Origin: JBBQWS01 sp038210415
Lineage (GTDB): Bacteria; Actinomycetota; Actinomycetes; Prado026
Length of the DNA: 64,000 nt
Assembly: GCA_038210415.1 (NCBI GenBank)
Contig: JBBQWS010000001.1
Coordinates: forward strand, 90,052-154,051
Direction: 5' to 3'
Positions 16,310 to 24,424 of this stretch are shown here, in pieces. Numbering within the stretch: position 1 is the first letter of the stretch; each line of letters begins with the position of its first letter. The notes beneath the pieces are model-generated. The model was not told the DNA's origin, searched no databases, and saw nothing but the letters and a program-made list of their open reading frames with translations. Made by a program: the position numbers and the translations under genes.

Positions 16310-17119
16310 GTGGACGGAATCACCGATCGGCCGGTCCTGGTCGGCGACGTAGCGGGCACAATTCCTGACGCCGCCGCGTCGCGTTGGCCCGGGGTGCCGG
16401 TCGGCGGCTTCGGCCGGGTGCTGCTCAAGCTGTCCGGTGAGGCCTTTGCGGGCGAGGGCGCGCTGGGCGTCGACCCTGACGTCGTCCAGGCGATCGCGCG
16501 GCAGACGGCTGAGGTGGTCCGGTCGGGCGTCCAGGTGGCGGTGGTCATCGGCGGAGGCAACTACTTCCGGGGCGCCCAGCTGTCCGACCGCGGCATGGAC
16601 CGCAGCCGCGCCGACTACATGGGCATGCTCGGCACCGTCATGAACTGCCTGGCGTTGCAGGACTTCCTGGAGAAGCAGGGCGTCGAGACCCGGGTGCAGA
16701 CGGCGATCACGATGGGCCAGGTGGCCGAGCCGTACGTCCCGCGCCGGGCGATCCGGCACCTCGAGAAGGGGCGTGTCGTGATCTTCGGCGCAGGCCTGGG
16801 CACCCCCTTCTTCTCCACCGACACCGCCGCTGCGCAGCGCGCCCTCGAGGTCGGTGCCGAGGTGGTGCTGATGGCCAAGGGCGTCGACGGCGTCTACGAC
16901 TCCGACCCGCGTACCAATCCCGACGCGCAGCTGCTCCGCCGGTTGACGCACCCGGAGGTGCTCGCGCGCGGGCTCAAGGTGGCCGACGCCACCGCCATCA
17001 GCCTCTGCCAGGACAACCGGCTCCCGATCGTCGTATTCAACCTCTTGGTCGAAGGCAACATCGCTCGGGCCGTCCGCGGTGAGAAGATCGGCACGCTCGT
17101 GTCCGCGGATGCCGGCTAA
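16310..17119 (+). CDS. pyrH: Uridylate kinase (UMP kinase) PyrH
   Basis: PyrH phosphorylates UMP to UDP in pyrimidine synthesis. The domain begins GRVLLKLSGEAFAGEG and contains VVIGGGNYFRGAQL and the uridylate-binding region DPRTNPDAQLLRRLTHPEVL, all typical of the hexameric bacterial enzyme. The GTG at 16310 is preferred because GGAGGT ends 7 bases before it; in-frame starts at 16277 and 16295 would add up to 11 residues. Even from 16310 about 35 residues precede the usual family start, so an even later start remains possible. Confidence 0.93.
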   Translation: MDGITDRPVLVGDVAGTIPDAAASRWPGVPVGGFGRVLLKLSGEAFAGEGALGVDPDVVQAIARQTAEVVRSGVQVAVVIGGGNYFRGAQLSDRGMDRSRADYMGMLGTVMNCLALQDFLEKQGVETRVQTAITMGQVAEPYVPRRAIRHLEKGRVVIFGAGLGTPFFSTDTAAAQRALEVGAEVVLMAKGVDGVYDSDPRTNPDAQLLRRLTHPEVLARGLKVADATAISLCQDNRLPIVVFNLLVEGNIARAVRGEKIGTLVSADAG

Positions 17120-17137
17120 CCACAGGAGATCTGACCA

Positions 17138-17695
17138 GTGATCGACGAAACGCTCCTCGAGGCCGAGGACAAGATGGAGAAGGCCGTCGCCGTGGCACGC
17201 GAGGACTTCGCGGCCATCCGGACCGGTCGGGCGACCCCCGCCATGTTCAACAAGATCCACGCCGACTACTACGGCTCGCCGACCCCGGTGACGCAGATGG
17301 CGTCATTTCACGTCGCCGACGCGCGCCTGGTCGTCATCACGCCGTACGACAAGGGTGTGCTGCCGGTGATCGAGAAGGCGATCCGCGACAGCGACCTCGG
17401 CGTCAACCCCACCAACGACGGCACCGTGATCCGGGTCGGTTTCCCTCAGCTGACCGAGGAGCGTCGCCGCGAGTTCATCAAGGTGGCCAAGGGCAAGGCC
17501 GAGGACGCCCGCATCGCGATCCGCAACGTCCGGCGCGGCGCGATGACCACGCTGCAGAAGATGTCCGACGACGGTGACGCGGGCGAGGACGAGGTTCGCC
17601 GCGCGGAGAAGCACCTCGAGGACGTCACGCACAAGTACGTCGCCATGATCGACGACGTGCTCAAGCACAAGGAAGCGGAGCTGCTCGAAGTCTGA
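17138..17695 (+). CDS. frr: Ribosome recycling factor
   Basis: RRF splits post-termination ribosomes with EF-G. The 185-residue product has the family length and the motifs IRTGRATPAMFNKI and the C-terminal KYVAMIDDVLKHKEAELLEV. The GTG start is preceded by AGGAGA 8 bases upstream. It lies 18 bases after pyrH and 13 before cdsA. Confidence 0.96.
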   Translation: MIDETLLEAEDKMEKAVAVAREDFAAIRTGRATPAMFNKIHADYYGSPTPVTQMASFHVADARLVVITPYDKGVLPVIEKAIRDSDLGVNPTNDGTVIRVGFPQLTEERRREFIKVAKGKAEDARIAIRNVRRGAMTTLQKMSDDGDAGEDEVRRAEKHLEDVTHKYVAMIDDVLKHKEAELLEV

Positions 17696-17708
17696 GCTGT
17701 CCGCCATC

Positions 17709-18590
17709 GTGACCGACGTGACCTCCGAGCCTTCCTCCGCCGAGCCGGCTCCGCCGCCGGGTGGAACTGCGCCGCGTTCGGGGCGGGCCGCCGGCCGCAA
17801 CGTCCCCGCGGCGACGGCTGTGGGTGCCTTCCTCGCCGCCCTGATCGTGGTCACGGTGTTCTGGGAGCCGCTCGCGTTCGTCGCCCTGGTCGGCATCGCC
17901 TTCGCGATCGCGGTGCTCGAGCTGGAGGTCAGCCTGCGCTCGGTCGGCATCCGCACCTCGCGCTGGCCGCTGCTCGCCGGCACGGTGGCGATGCTGCTGG
18001 CCGCCTACTGGGGCAAGAGCACCGGCCTGCTCGTGGCGTTCGCGCTCACGGTCGTCGCAGTCGTGTTCTGGCGGATCCTGTCCGGGCCCGCGGGCTCCGT
18101 GCGCGACATCACCGCGGGGGTGTGGATCGCCGCGTACGCACCGCTGATGGCCGGTTTCGCGGTGCTGATGGTCACCCAGTCGCACGGGCCGCAGCGGGTG
18201 GTGGTCTACGTCGCGACGACGATCAGCAGCGACATCGGCGGGTTCGTCCTCGGGGTCCTCATCGGCAAGCACCCGATGGCGCCGGGGCTGTCGCCGAAGA
18301 AGTCCTGGGAGGGCTTCGCCGGCTCGGTCGTCGCGTGCGTCGCGTGTGGCATCGGCACCGGAACGTGGCTCTTGCACCTCCACTGGTGGCAGGGTGCTCT
18401 CGTCGGGCTGGCGGTAGTTGTCACCGCGACGCTGGGTGACCTGGCCGAGTCGGCGGTCAAGCGAGACGTCGGGGTGAAGGACATGGGCCGGATCCTGCCC
18501 GGCCACGGGGGCCTGATGGACCGGCTCGACTCGTTGATCCCGGTGGCGCCGGTGGCGTTCGTGCTGCTCACCGCGTTTCTGGGTTCGTAG
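17709..18590 (+). CDS. cdsA: Phosphatidate cytidylyltransferase CdsA
   Basis: CdsA makes CDP-diacylglycerol from phosphatidic acid and CTP in the membrane. The 293-residue product has a proline-rich soluble N-terminus of about 35 residues, around seven hydrophobic segments, and the C-terminal signature SAVKRDVGVKDMGRILPGHG followed by GLMDRLDS. The gene closes the rpsB-to-cdsA block and is convergent with the protease gene. Confidence 0.94.
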   Translation: MTDVTSEPSSAEPAPPPGGTAPRSGRAAGRNVPAATAVGAFLAALIVVTVFWEPLAFVALVGIAFAIAVLELEVSLRSVGIRTSRWPLLAGTVAMLLAAYWGKSTGLLVAFALTVVAVVFWRILSGPAGSVRDITAGVWIAAYAPLMAGFAVLMVTQSHGPQRVVVYVATTISSDIGGFVLGVLIGKHPMAPGLSPKKSWEGFAGSVVACVACGIGTGTWLLHLHWWQGALVGLAVVVTATLGDLAESAVKRDVGVKDMGRILPGHGGLMDRLDSLIPVAPVAFVLLTAFLGS

Positions 18591-18601
18591 GCTCGTCGGC
18601 C

Positions 18602-19999
18602 CTACAGGATGGCCCGGTCCTTGAACGCCCTGGTGCACGTCGCCGCCGCCGAGCTGCCGTACAACGCCCGGGCGGTGGCCACAACCGCCCTGGCCGCAGC
18701 GGCGAACGAGGTGTCCGGCGCGTAGGAGAACTGCGATTCCAGGATCACCTTGTTGGCTCGCACCCGGCCAAGTGACCCGTTGATGTCCCACAGCGCCCGG
18801 GACCAGATCTCGCCGTCGTCGTGGACCTCGCCGTCCATGTCAGCCGTGGTCTTGGTGCCGTCGACGCGGCGCAGGCAGTGCGAAGGTCCGGAGGTATAGG
18901 ACGTGGCGTCCCAGTCCATGACGCACGCGGGGTCGAAGGTGCTGTTCGCCTGCGACATGGCGACGGCCCAGTAGTCGCCGAAGCCCTCGCCGATCGCTCC
19001 GGCTTCCTCGGTCTCGCCGAAGCCCGGCACCTGAGCGTCCTGGATGGCGTGGCCGAGCTCGTGCCAGACCACCTCGAGGTCCTCGGCATCGTCGACTCCG
19101 CCACGGCCGAACGTGATGGTGTCGTTGCTCGGGTCGTAGAACGAGTTGTCGTCAGGGATCGTGTTGGTCGAGACCTTCTGGGCCTCGTTGTTGATGTCGT
19201 CGAAGCCGAGGCTCTGGATGTAGCGCTGAGCCTTGGTGATCCCGTAGTACGCGTTCACCTGCTCGAACCGGTCGTCGTGCCGGGTGAAGACGAACGTGTG
19301 CGTGGGCGAGTAGGCCGTGAACTTGTTGATGATCTGGGCGTACGACCCGTGCAGGTACCCTGAGCTGTCGAGGTCGGTCAGGGTGACCTGGCGGTAGGCA
19401 GCCGCGAGCACCGCTTGGTCCGAGTCGTGCTTGTCCTTGATGTTCTCGTTGCCGAGAGCGGCTACTGGGTTCGGGTCGAACACCTGACCACGGCCCTCGA
19501 CCCCCTTGACGAGCGTGCGCACGGACAGCGTCGCGCCGCTCGTCGCGTCGACGATCGTCTCGGTCGTGCCGTGATCGCCCGTCGTCCGCACCTGCCACAC
19601 CAGGCGGGCCGAAGTGCCGCCGAGCACGGCCAGGCGCGTCGTCGAGCTGCTGATGGTCTTTGCTGCGAGGCCCGCCGCTGCGCTCACTCGCGGCGCGACC
19701 GCGAGGGTCGAAGGAACGGCCTTGCGGCCGTCGGTCACCGAGGTGACCCGGCCGGACCGGTCGAGATGGCGGACGTAGTAGGTCCCGAGCACCGGGAGGC
19801 CGAGGTGGGTCTGGACGTACCACTCGTGGCTGCCGAGCAGCGAGTGGGTCACCTTGACCAGCGTGAGGCCGGCCGGTAGCGCGGTCACTGAGGTGCCGCG
19901 GGCGGGGGGAGCGGCGGCCGACGAGGCGGCGGGCGCGGTCACCGCCACGGTACCGGTCGCGGCGGCGAGCATGATCGCTGCCCAACGAGAACGCTTCAT
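18602..19999 (-). CDS. Secreted zinc metalloprotease (gluzincin, M4/M36-like) with propeptide
   Basis: The 465-residue product starts with a signal peptide (KRSRWAAIMLAAATGTVA, then an Ala-rich cleavage region). A propeptide of about 200 residues resembles the FTP/PepSY regions that precede thermolysin- and fungalysin-type enzymes. The zinc motif is HELGH near residue 313, and the third ligand is probably the glutamate in AIGEGFGDYW about 25 residues later. Family assignment between M4 and M36 is uncertain. It interrupts the core block between cdsA and rlmN. The mature enzyme is probably extracellular. Confidence 0.8.
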   Translation of the reverse strand: MKRSRWAAIMLAAATGTVAVTAPAASSAAAPPARGTSVTALPAGLTLVKVTHSLLGSHEWYVQTHLGLPVLGTYYVRHLDRSGRVTSVTDGRKAVPSTLAVAPRVSAAAGLAAKTISSSTTRLAVLGGTSARLVWQVRTTGDHGTTETIVDATSGATLSVRTLVKGVEGRGQVFDPNPVAALGNENIKDKHDSDQAVLAAAYRQVTLTDLDSSGYLHGSYAQIINKFTAYSPTHTFVFTRHDDRFEQVNAYYGITKAQRYIQSLGFDDINNEAQKVSTNTIPDDNSFYDPSNDTITFGRGGVDDAEDLEVVWHELGHAIQDAQVPGFGETEEAGAIGEGFGDYWAVAMSQANSTFDPACVMDWDATSYTSGPSHCLRRVDGTKTTADMDGEVHDDGEIWSRALWDINGSLGRVRANKVILESQFSYAPDTSFAAAARAVVATARALYGSSAAATCTRAFKDRAIL

Positions 20000-20194
20000 G
20001 AGGCGGTGCCCTTCGGTGTCGGTTCGCGCCGGTCCCGGGTGCGGGTGCAGCGACCCTAGCCGCGGTCACGGACCGGCGACACCCTCGCCGCCCGGACGGA
20101 CGAGAAGGGCGACGCTCGGTGATCCGGCGAGCACGGAACGGCACAGAACGCCGTACCGGGCGTTGTCCGGATCAGGTGGGACACTGAATGCCTG

Positions 20195-21310
20195 ATGACT
20201 GTCACCCCCGTGCCCGGCGAGCTGACCTTTGTCGGCGCCCGCCGCGCCAAGCCGCCGCGGCACCTCGCCGACCTCACGTTCGACGAGCGGGTCGAGGTCG
20301 TCCGCGAGCTCGGGCTCCCCGCGTTCCGGGCCCGGCAAGTATCCATCCACTACTTCGAGCGGCTGGTCACTGATCCCGCGGGCATGACCGACCTGCCCGC
20401 GGCCGGGCGGGCCGAGCTCGTCGCCGCCCTCCTGCCACAGCTGTTGACCCCGGTCACCGAACGCGTCGCCGACGCGGGCGACACCGTCAAGACCGCGTGG
20501 CGGCTGTTCGACGGCGCCCTGGTGGAGAGCGTCCTCATGCACTATCCGAACCGGTCGACGATCTGCATATCCAGCCAGGCCGGCTGCGGAATGAACTGCC
20601 CTTTCTGCGCGACCGGTCAGGCGGGGCTGACCCGCAACCTGTCGACCGCCGAGATCGTGGAGCAGGTCGTCTACGGCGTCCGCCAGGTGGCGCAGCGGCA
20701 CGGCGGTGACCGACGGGCCCTGAACATCGTGTTCATGGGGATGGGGGAGCCGCTGGCCAACTGGTCGGCGGTCCGCGAGTCCGTACGCCGGTTCACCAGC
20801 CCGGCGCCGGACGGTCTCGGCCTATCGGCTCGCGGCATCACGGTCTCGACGGTGGGACTCGTGCCCGCCATCGACAAGCTCACCGCAGCAGGCCTGCCCG
20901 TCACGCTCGCGGTGAGCCTGCACGCTCCTGACGACGAGCTGCGCGACGAGCTGGTGCCGATCAACACCCGCTGGAACGTCGCCGAGGTGCTGGACGCGGC
21001 CTACCGCTACTTCATCGAGACGGGGCGCCGGGTCAGCATCGAGTACGCCTTGATCCGCGACATCAACGACCACGCCTGGCGGGCCGACCTGCTCGGCAAG
21101 CTGCTGAACGCCCGGGGCCGAGGCTGGGTGCACGTCAACCCGATCCCGCTCAACCCCACGCCAGGCAGCAAATGGACCGCCAGCGACCCCAAGGTCGAGC
21201 GGGCCTTCGTGGCTGCCCTCGAGGCTCGTGGCATCCCTACGACGGTGCGCGACACCCGTGGCCGGGAGATCGACGGTGCCTGCGGCCAGCTGGCTGCCTC
21301 GACCATATGA
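20195..21310 (+). CDS. rlmN: Dual-specificity 23S rRNA/tRNA (adenine-C2) methyltransferase RlmN
   Basis: This radical SAM enzyme methylates A2503 of 23S rRNA and A37 of some tRNAs. The 371-residue product has the 4Fe-4S motif in SQAGCGMNCPFCATGQAG (C-x3-C-x2-C), the GMGEPLANW segment and the C-terminal TVRDTRGREIDGACGQL with a conserved cysteine. It is divergent from the protease and overlaps the next gene by 4 bases. Confidence 0.95.
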   Translation: MTVTPVPGELTFVGARRAKPPRHLADLTFDERVEVVRELGLPAFRARQVSIHYFERLVTDPAGMTDLPAAGRAELVAALLPQLLTPVTERVADAGDTVKTAWRLFDGALVESVLMHYPNRSTICISSQAGCGMNCPFCATGQAGLTRNLSTAEIVEQVVYGVRQVAQRHGGDRRALNIVFMGMGEPLANWSAVRESVRRFTSPAPDGLGLSARGITVSTVGLVPAIDKLTAAGLPVTLAVSLHAPDDELRDELVPINTRWNVAEVLDAAYRYFIETGRRVSIEYALIRDINDHAWRADLLGKLLNARGRGWVHVNPIPLNPTPGSKWTASDPKVERAFVAALEARGIPTTVRDTRGREIDGACGQLAASTI

Positions 21311-21711
21311 CCGGGTTCCACCACGTCGAGCTGTGGGTGCCCGACTTCGCCGTGGCCGAGCCGGTGTGGGCGTGGCTGCTCGGCGAGCTCGGTTGGGCGC
21401 CGTTCCAGCGGTGGGAGCGGGGTCGGTCGTGGCGCAGCTCGCCCGCCGAGGGCGCCGCCTACCTGTGCGTCGAGCAGTCGGCCGACCTGGTGCCCGGCGA
21501 CGTACCCGACCGGCGCCGGGTGGGGCTGAACCACCTCGCCCTGCACGCGGGTGGGCGGACCGAGCTCGACGGTCTTGTCGCCGCGGCGCCGGCGCACGGG
21601 TGGGCGCTGCTGTTTGCCGACCGGCACCCGTTCGCGGGCGGGCCGGGACACTACGCGGCGTACCTCGAGAACGTCGACGGCTTCGAGGTCGAGGTGGTGG
21701 CTAGGTCGTAG
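21307..21711 (+). CDS. VOC-superfamily (glyoxalase-like) protein
   Basis: The ATG overlaps the rlmN stop (ATGA), giving a 134-residue protein. It begins TGFHHVELWVPDF and has the second half-motif NHLALHAGG and ends YLENVDGFEVEVVARS, which carry the His and Glu positions of metal-binding VOC domains. The substrate is unknown; lyase, dioxygenase and resistance functions all use this fold. Its end overlaps the opposing PPOX gene by 11 bases. Confidence 0.8.
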   Translation: MTGFHHVELWVPDFAVAEPVWAWLLGELGWAPFQRWERGRSWRSSPAEGAAYLCVEQSADLVPGDVPDRRRVGLNHLALHAGGRTELDGLVAAAPAHGWALLFADRHPFAGGPGHYAAYLENVDGFEVEVVARS

Positions 21712-22105
21712 CCCGTTCGACCAGCCCGAGGACCCGGTCGACAGCGACCTCCAGCAGCACCCGCTCGGGGTTGACCCGGGGTTCGCGGTACCGCTCCGCG
21801 TAGCGCCGGACGGCGTCGGCGACCGCGGCCGGCTCAGTCACCAGCCGCGCGGTTCCCTCGAACGTGAGCCAGCGCCATCCGTCGACCTGGCACAGGGCCA
21901 CCCGGCTGCCTCGGGCCACGTTGCGCGCCTTGAGGCTACGGCCGCCGGTGATGACGCGGGCGGTGCGGGTCTCGTCGTCCCAGGTGAACCCGACCGGGAC
22001 GACGTGCGGAGTGCCGTCGTCGCGCAGAGTCGTGAGGGTGGCCAAGTGGCGTTCGTGCAGGAAGGTCAGGGCAGCCGGCGGCAGGGCTTCGGGGGAAAAG
22101 GACAC
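21701..22105 (-). CDS. PPOX-class F420/FMN-dependent oxidoreductase-like protein
   Basis: The 134-residue product has the split-barrel flavin-binding pattern: HLATLTTLRDDGTPHVVPVG near the N-terminus, then KARNVARGSRVALCQVDG and the RWLTFEGTARL strand. This matches the PPOX-class TIGR-type proteins common in actinobacteria, many of which use F420. The substrate is not predictable. Confidence 0.8.
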   Translation of the reverse strand: MSFSPEALPPAALTFLHERHLATLTTLRDDGTPHVVPVGFTWDDETRTARVITGGRSLKARNVARGSRVALCQVDGWRWLTFEGTARLVTEPAAVADAVRRYAERYREPRVNPERVLLEVAVDRVLGLVERATT

Positions 22106-22139
22106 GTCCGCAGGCTAGTGCCGACGCCTGCGGAGCGCT

Positions 22140-22145
22140 TAGTCT
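22140..22145 (+). promoter_or_regulatory. Putative -10 box (TAGTCT) of a leaderless gene
   Basis: TAGTCT ends 7 bases before the GTG of the small membrane protein gene. The same hexamer, spacer CCTCG context and GTG occur before the ECF sigma gene at 47362. The geometry fits transcription starting at the GTG. Confidence 0.4.
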
Positions 22146-22151
22146 GGCCTC

Positions 22152-22316
22152 GTGGTCGCCGTCCTCGCGTTTGCGCTGCTCGCGCTCATCGTGCTGCTGG
22201 CTGTCGGCGCGCTCACCGGGCGGGTGCAGAGCCGGTCCTGCTGCTCGGTCGCCGATCCTCGGCTCGACCTGCGGATGCGGGCCGCCTTCCTCGACAGCAA
22301 CGACGGTCGCCCCTAA
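22152..22316 (+). CDS. Small membrane protein (54 residues)
   Basis: A GTG-initiated frame encodes one long hydrophobic segment (VVAVLAFALLALIVLLAVGA), then a cytoplasmic-type tail with a Cys-Cys pair (RSCCSVADPRLDLRMR). It is too short for most gene finders. Codon composition fits its neighbours, and a TAGTCT -10-like box lies 7 bases before the start. I do not recognise the family; function unknown. It is divergent from the PPOX gene and followed by a family A palindrome. Confidence 0.6.
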   Translation: MVAVLAFALLALIVLLAVGALTGRVQSRSCCSVADPRLDLRMRAAFLDSNDGRP

Positions 22317-22327
22317 CCCCATTTCGT

Positions 22328-22389
22328 GTTGATCTTGAGCATTGCGCGGGCCGCCACGGCGTGTCGCCCACGCAATGCTCAAGATCAAC
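22328..22389. repeat. Family A extragenic palindrome, copy 2
   Basis: This 62-bp copy has the same ends as copy 1 (GTTGATCTTGAGC and GCTCAAGATCAAC). Its stem is perfect where copy 1 has a G-T wobble. The loop reads CCACGGCGTGTCG. CCCCAT lies just outside the left end and ATGGGG outside the right end (22405-22410), extending the symmetry. It lies between two rightward genes, the small membrane protein and the CoA-transferase. Confidence 0.85.
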
Positions 22390-22414
22390 CCGGGTGGCCG
22401 GCTGATGGGGCGCT

Positions 22415-22430
22415 GGATTGGATACAATCC
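22415..22430. promoter_or_regulatory. GntR-type operator overlapping a -10 box (GGATTGGATACAATCC)
   Basis: The 16-base sequence is a near-perfect palindrome with arms GGATTG and CAATCC. TACAAT inside it (22423-22428) ends 7 bases before the GTG at 22435, as expected for a -10 box of a leaderless transcript. A perfect 12-base palindrome of the same core stands before the glutaryl-CoA dehydrogenase at 25628-25639. The GntR protein encoded between them is the obvious candidate to bind both. Confidence 0.6.
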
Positions 22431-22434
22431 GGCG

Positions 22435-23574
22435 GTGGCTACTGGGGCGGGACCGCTGGCGGGAGTTCTGGTCGCCGACTTCAGCCGGGTGCTCGCCGGG
22501 CCGTACGCCACGATGCTGCTCGGCGACCTGGGCGCAGACGTCGTCAAGGTCGAGCACCCCACCGGCGACGACACCCGCGCCTGGGGGCCGCCGTGGACAC
22601 CGGACGGCGGGTCGACGTACTTCGCCGCCGTCAACCGCAACAAGCGTTCGCTGACGCTCGACCTGCGTGACCCGGCCGACCTGGTGCTGGCCCAGGAGCT
22701 GGCCAAGCGGGCCGATGTGATCGTCGAGAACTTCAAGCCGGGCGGGCTCGACCGGCTGGGCCTCGGGTACGACGCCGTGCGAGCCGGCAATCCCGCCGTG
22801 GTCTACGCGTCGATCAGTGGTTTCGGCGCCGGCGCCGGTGCGGACCTGCCGGGTTACGACCTGCTCGTGCAGGCGGTCGGCGGCCTGATGAGCGTGACCG
22901 GCCCAGCGCCGGGTGTGCCCACGAAGGCGGGCGTCGCCGTCGTCGATGTCATCACCGGCCTGCACGCCGTGATCGGCGTCCTGGCGGCCCTGCGGCACCG
23001 TGAGGCAACCGGCGAGGGCCAGCGGGTCGAGGTCAACCTGCTGTCGTCGCTGCTGTCGGCGTTGGTGAACCAGAGCGGCGGCTACGTCTCGGGCGGAGTC
23101 GTCCCTGGGATCATGGGCAACCGGCACCCGTCTATCGCGCCGTACGAGACCGTCATGACTGCTGATCGGCCGCTGGTGCTGGCCGTGGGCAACGACCGTC
23201 AGTTCCAGGCGTTGTGCGCGGTGCTGGGCCGGCCCGAGCTGGCAGCCGACGTTCGATTTGCCACCAACTCGGCCCGCGTGACGAATCGCACCGACCTGCT
23301 GGGCGAGCTCGCGACCGTCTTCGGCGGGCGTCCGGCGGCGCAGTGGGAGGTGGCATTGACGGGCGTCGGCGTCCCCTGCGGCCCGATCAACGACCTGGCC
23401 GAGGCGGTCGCCCTGGCAGACCGGCTCGGCCTCGAACCCGTCGTCACGATCGCCGGTGTGCGAGGAGTCGCCGATCCGCTCACCCTGTCCGCCACCCCCG
23501 TCACGTACCGGCTGCCGCCGCCGTCCGTCGGCGCCGACTCGGCCGAGCTGCGCGCGTGGTTGGCGCCGTCGTGA
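22435..23574 (+). CDS. CaiB/BaiF-family CoA-transferase (probable glutarate CoA-transferase)
   Basis: Family III CoA-transferases exchange CoA between acyl-CoA and a carboxylic acid. The 379-residue product starts with the family block GVLVADFSRVLAGPYATMLLGDLGADVVKVE and has the catalytic-type motif GYDLLVQAVGGLM, the aspartate being the expected nucleophile. The GTG at 22435 is preferred over the ATG at 22405 because the operator and -10 box lie between them. Pairing with a glutaryl-CoA dehydrogenase suggests activation of glutarate from succinyl-CoA, as with SUGCT and GcdG enzymes. The stop overlaps the GntR gene. Confidence 0.85.
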   Translation: MATGAGPLAGVLVADFSRVLAGPYATMLLGDLGADVVKVEHPTGDDTRAWGPPWTPDGGSTYFAAVNRNKRSLTLDLRDPADLVLAQELAKRADVIVENFKPGGLDRLGLGYDAVRAGNPAVVYASISGFGAGAGADLPGYDLLVQAVGGLMSVTGPAPGVPTKAGVAVVDVITGLHAVIGVLAALRHREATGEGQRVEVNLLSSLLSALVNQSGGYVSGGVVPGIMGNRHPSIAPYETVMTADRPLVLAVGNDRQFQALCAVLGRPELAADVRFATNSARVTNRTDLLGELATVFGGRPAAQWEVALTGVGVPCGPINDLAEAVALADRLGLEPVVTIAGVRGVADPLTLSATPVTYRLPPPSVGADSAELRAWLAPS

Positions 23575-24233
23575 GCGGCGTCTTCCGGCGGCCGCCGACC
23601 GCGCAGGAGGCCGTCCTCGTCGAGCTGCGCCGGGCGATGGTCCGCGGGGAGCTCAAGCCGGGCGAGCAGATTGTCCAGGAGGCCCTCGCCGAGCGGTTCG
23701 GGGTCTCGCGGGTCCCGTTGCGCGAGGCGCTGAAAATCCTCGAGGGCGAGGGTGCTGTGACATACGTCGCCCGTCGGGGCTACTTCGTCGCCGACCTGTC
23801 CCTGGACGAGCTGCTCGAGGTCTACCGGATCCGTACGGTGCTCGAGGCGGAGGCCGTGCGGTCCGGGGTCGCGGCCATGACCGACGCCGACGTCGACGTG
23901 TTCGCCGCAGCGGTCGAGGCGTGGGAACGGGCGCGCGACTCCGGCGACCTCCTCGACCTGGTCGCCGCGAACCGGGCGCTGCACTTCGCCCTCGTCGAGG
24001 CCGGCGGTATGCCGCGGCTGACCCGGCTGGTGCGGATCCTGTGGGACGCCACCGACGTCTACCGGTCGGTGTACTACCGGACGCCGCAGAACCTGGATGC
24101 CGTGGCTCGCGAGCACCGGGAGATCCTCGCCGCCGTACAGGCTCGCGACGCCGACGCGGTGGTGCGTCTGCTCGATGCGCACCGCGACCACGCCGTCACC
24201 GACCTCCGCGCCAGCCTGCCCCCCACCCCTTAA
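23571..24233 (+). CDS. GntR-family (FadR/FCD) transcriptional regulator
   Basis: The 220-residue protein has an N-terminal winged helix (LRRAMVRGELKPGEQ, then RFGVSRVPLREALKILEGEG) and a C-terminal all-helical FCD ligand domain with the metal-binding-type histidines in NRALHFALVE, REHREILAAV and LDAHRDHAV. The GTG overlaps the CoA-transferase stop by 4 bases, so it is co-translated. The likely ligand is a glutarate-pathway acid or CoA ester (inference), and the likely sites are the ATTGGAT-type palindromes at 22415 and 25628. Confidence 0.9.
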   Translation: MSGVFRRPPTAQEAVLVELRRAMVRGELKPGEQIVQEALAERFGVSRVPLREALKILEGEGAVTYVARRGYFVADLSLDELLEVYRIRTVLEAEAVRSGVAAMTDADVDVFAAAVEAWERARDSGDLLDLVAANRALHFALVEAGGMPRLTRLVRILWDATDVYRSVYYRTPQNLDAVAREHREILAAVQARDADAVVRLLDAHRDHAVTDLRASLPPTP

Positions 24234-24250
24234 AACCCGCCCCCCTCCTT

Positions 24251-24389
24251 CGCCACAAGGGTCCCTTCATGCCGCTAGGTGGCATTTCGGGAGCACTCAC
24301 CGAGTCGAGGCCGGTGGGCGGGTCCAGCGCTCGCGTCCGATGACTGCCAGTAGAACTCGATCTAGTGGCATGAAGGGACCCTTGTGGCG
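24251..24389. repeat. Family B inverted-repeat element, copy 1 (MITE-like)
   Basis: The 139-bp element has 28-bp terminal inverted repeats at 24251-24278 and 24362-24389, beginning CGCCACAAGGGTCCC and differing at one base. Both inner edges read CTAG. Flanks add further symmetry (CCCCTC before, GGGG after). It fills the gap between the convergent GntR and glutaryl-CoA dehydrogenase genes. The second copy is at 63817-63980. The centre contains no ORF. It may be a non-autonomous mobile element, and as RNA it could act as a bidirectional terminator. Confidence 0.8.
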
Positions 24390-24424
24390 GAAAGGGGTGG
24401 TGGGGGAAGAGGGGCTATACGGGG

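Noticed and set aside
15299..17260. Long open frame (653 codons) on the minus strand across tsf and pyrH
   Set aside because: Antisense to two well-conserved genes, low-complexity translation, no RBS or motif.
22342..22434. Upstream in-frame starts for the CoA-transferase
   Set aside because: They lie inside the family A palindrome or before the operator/-10 box, and the added residues are not family-like.
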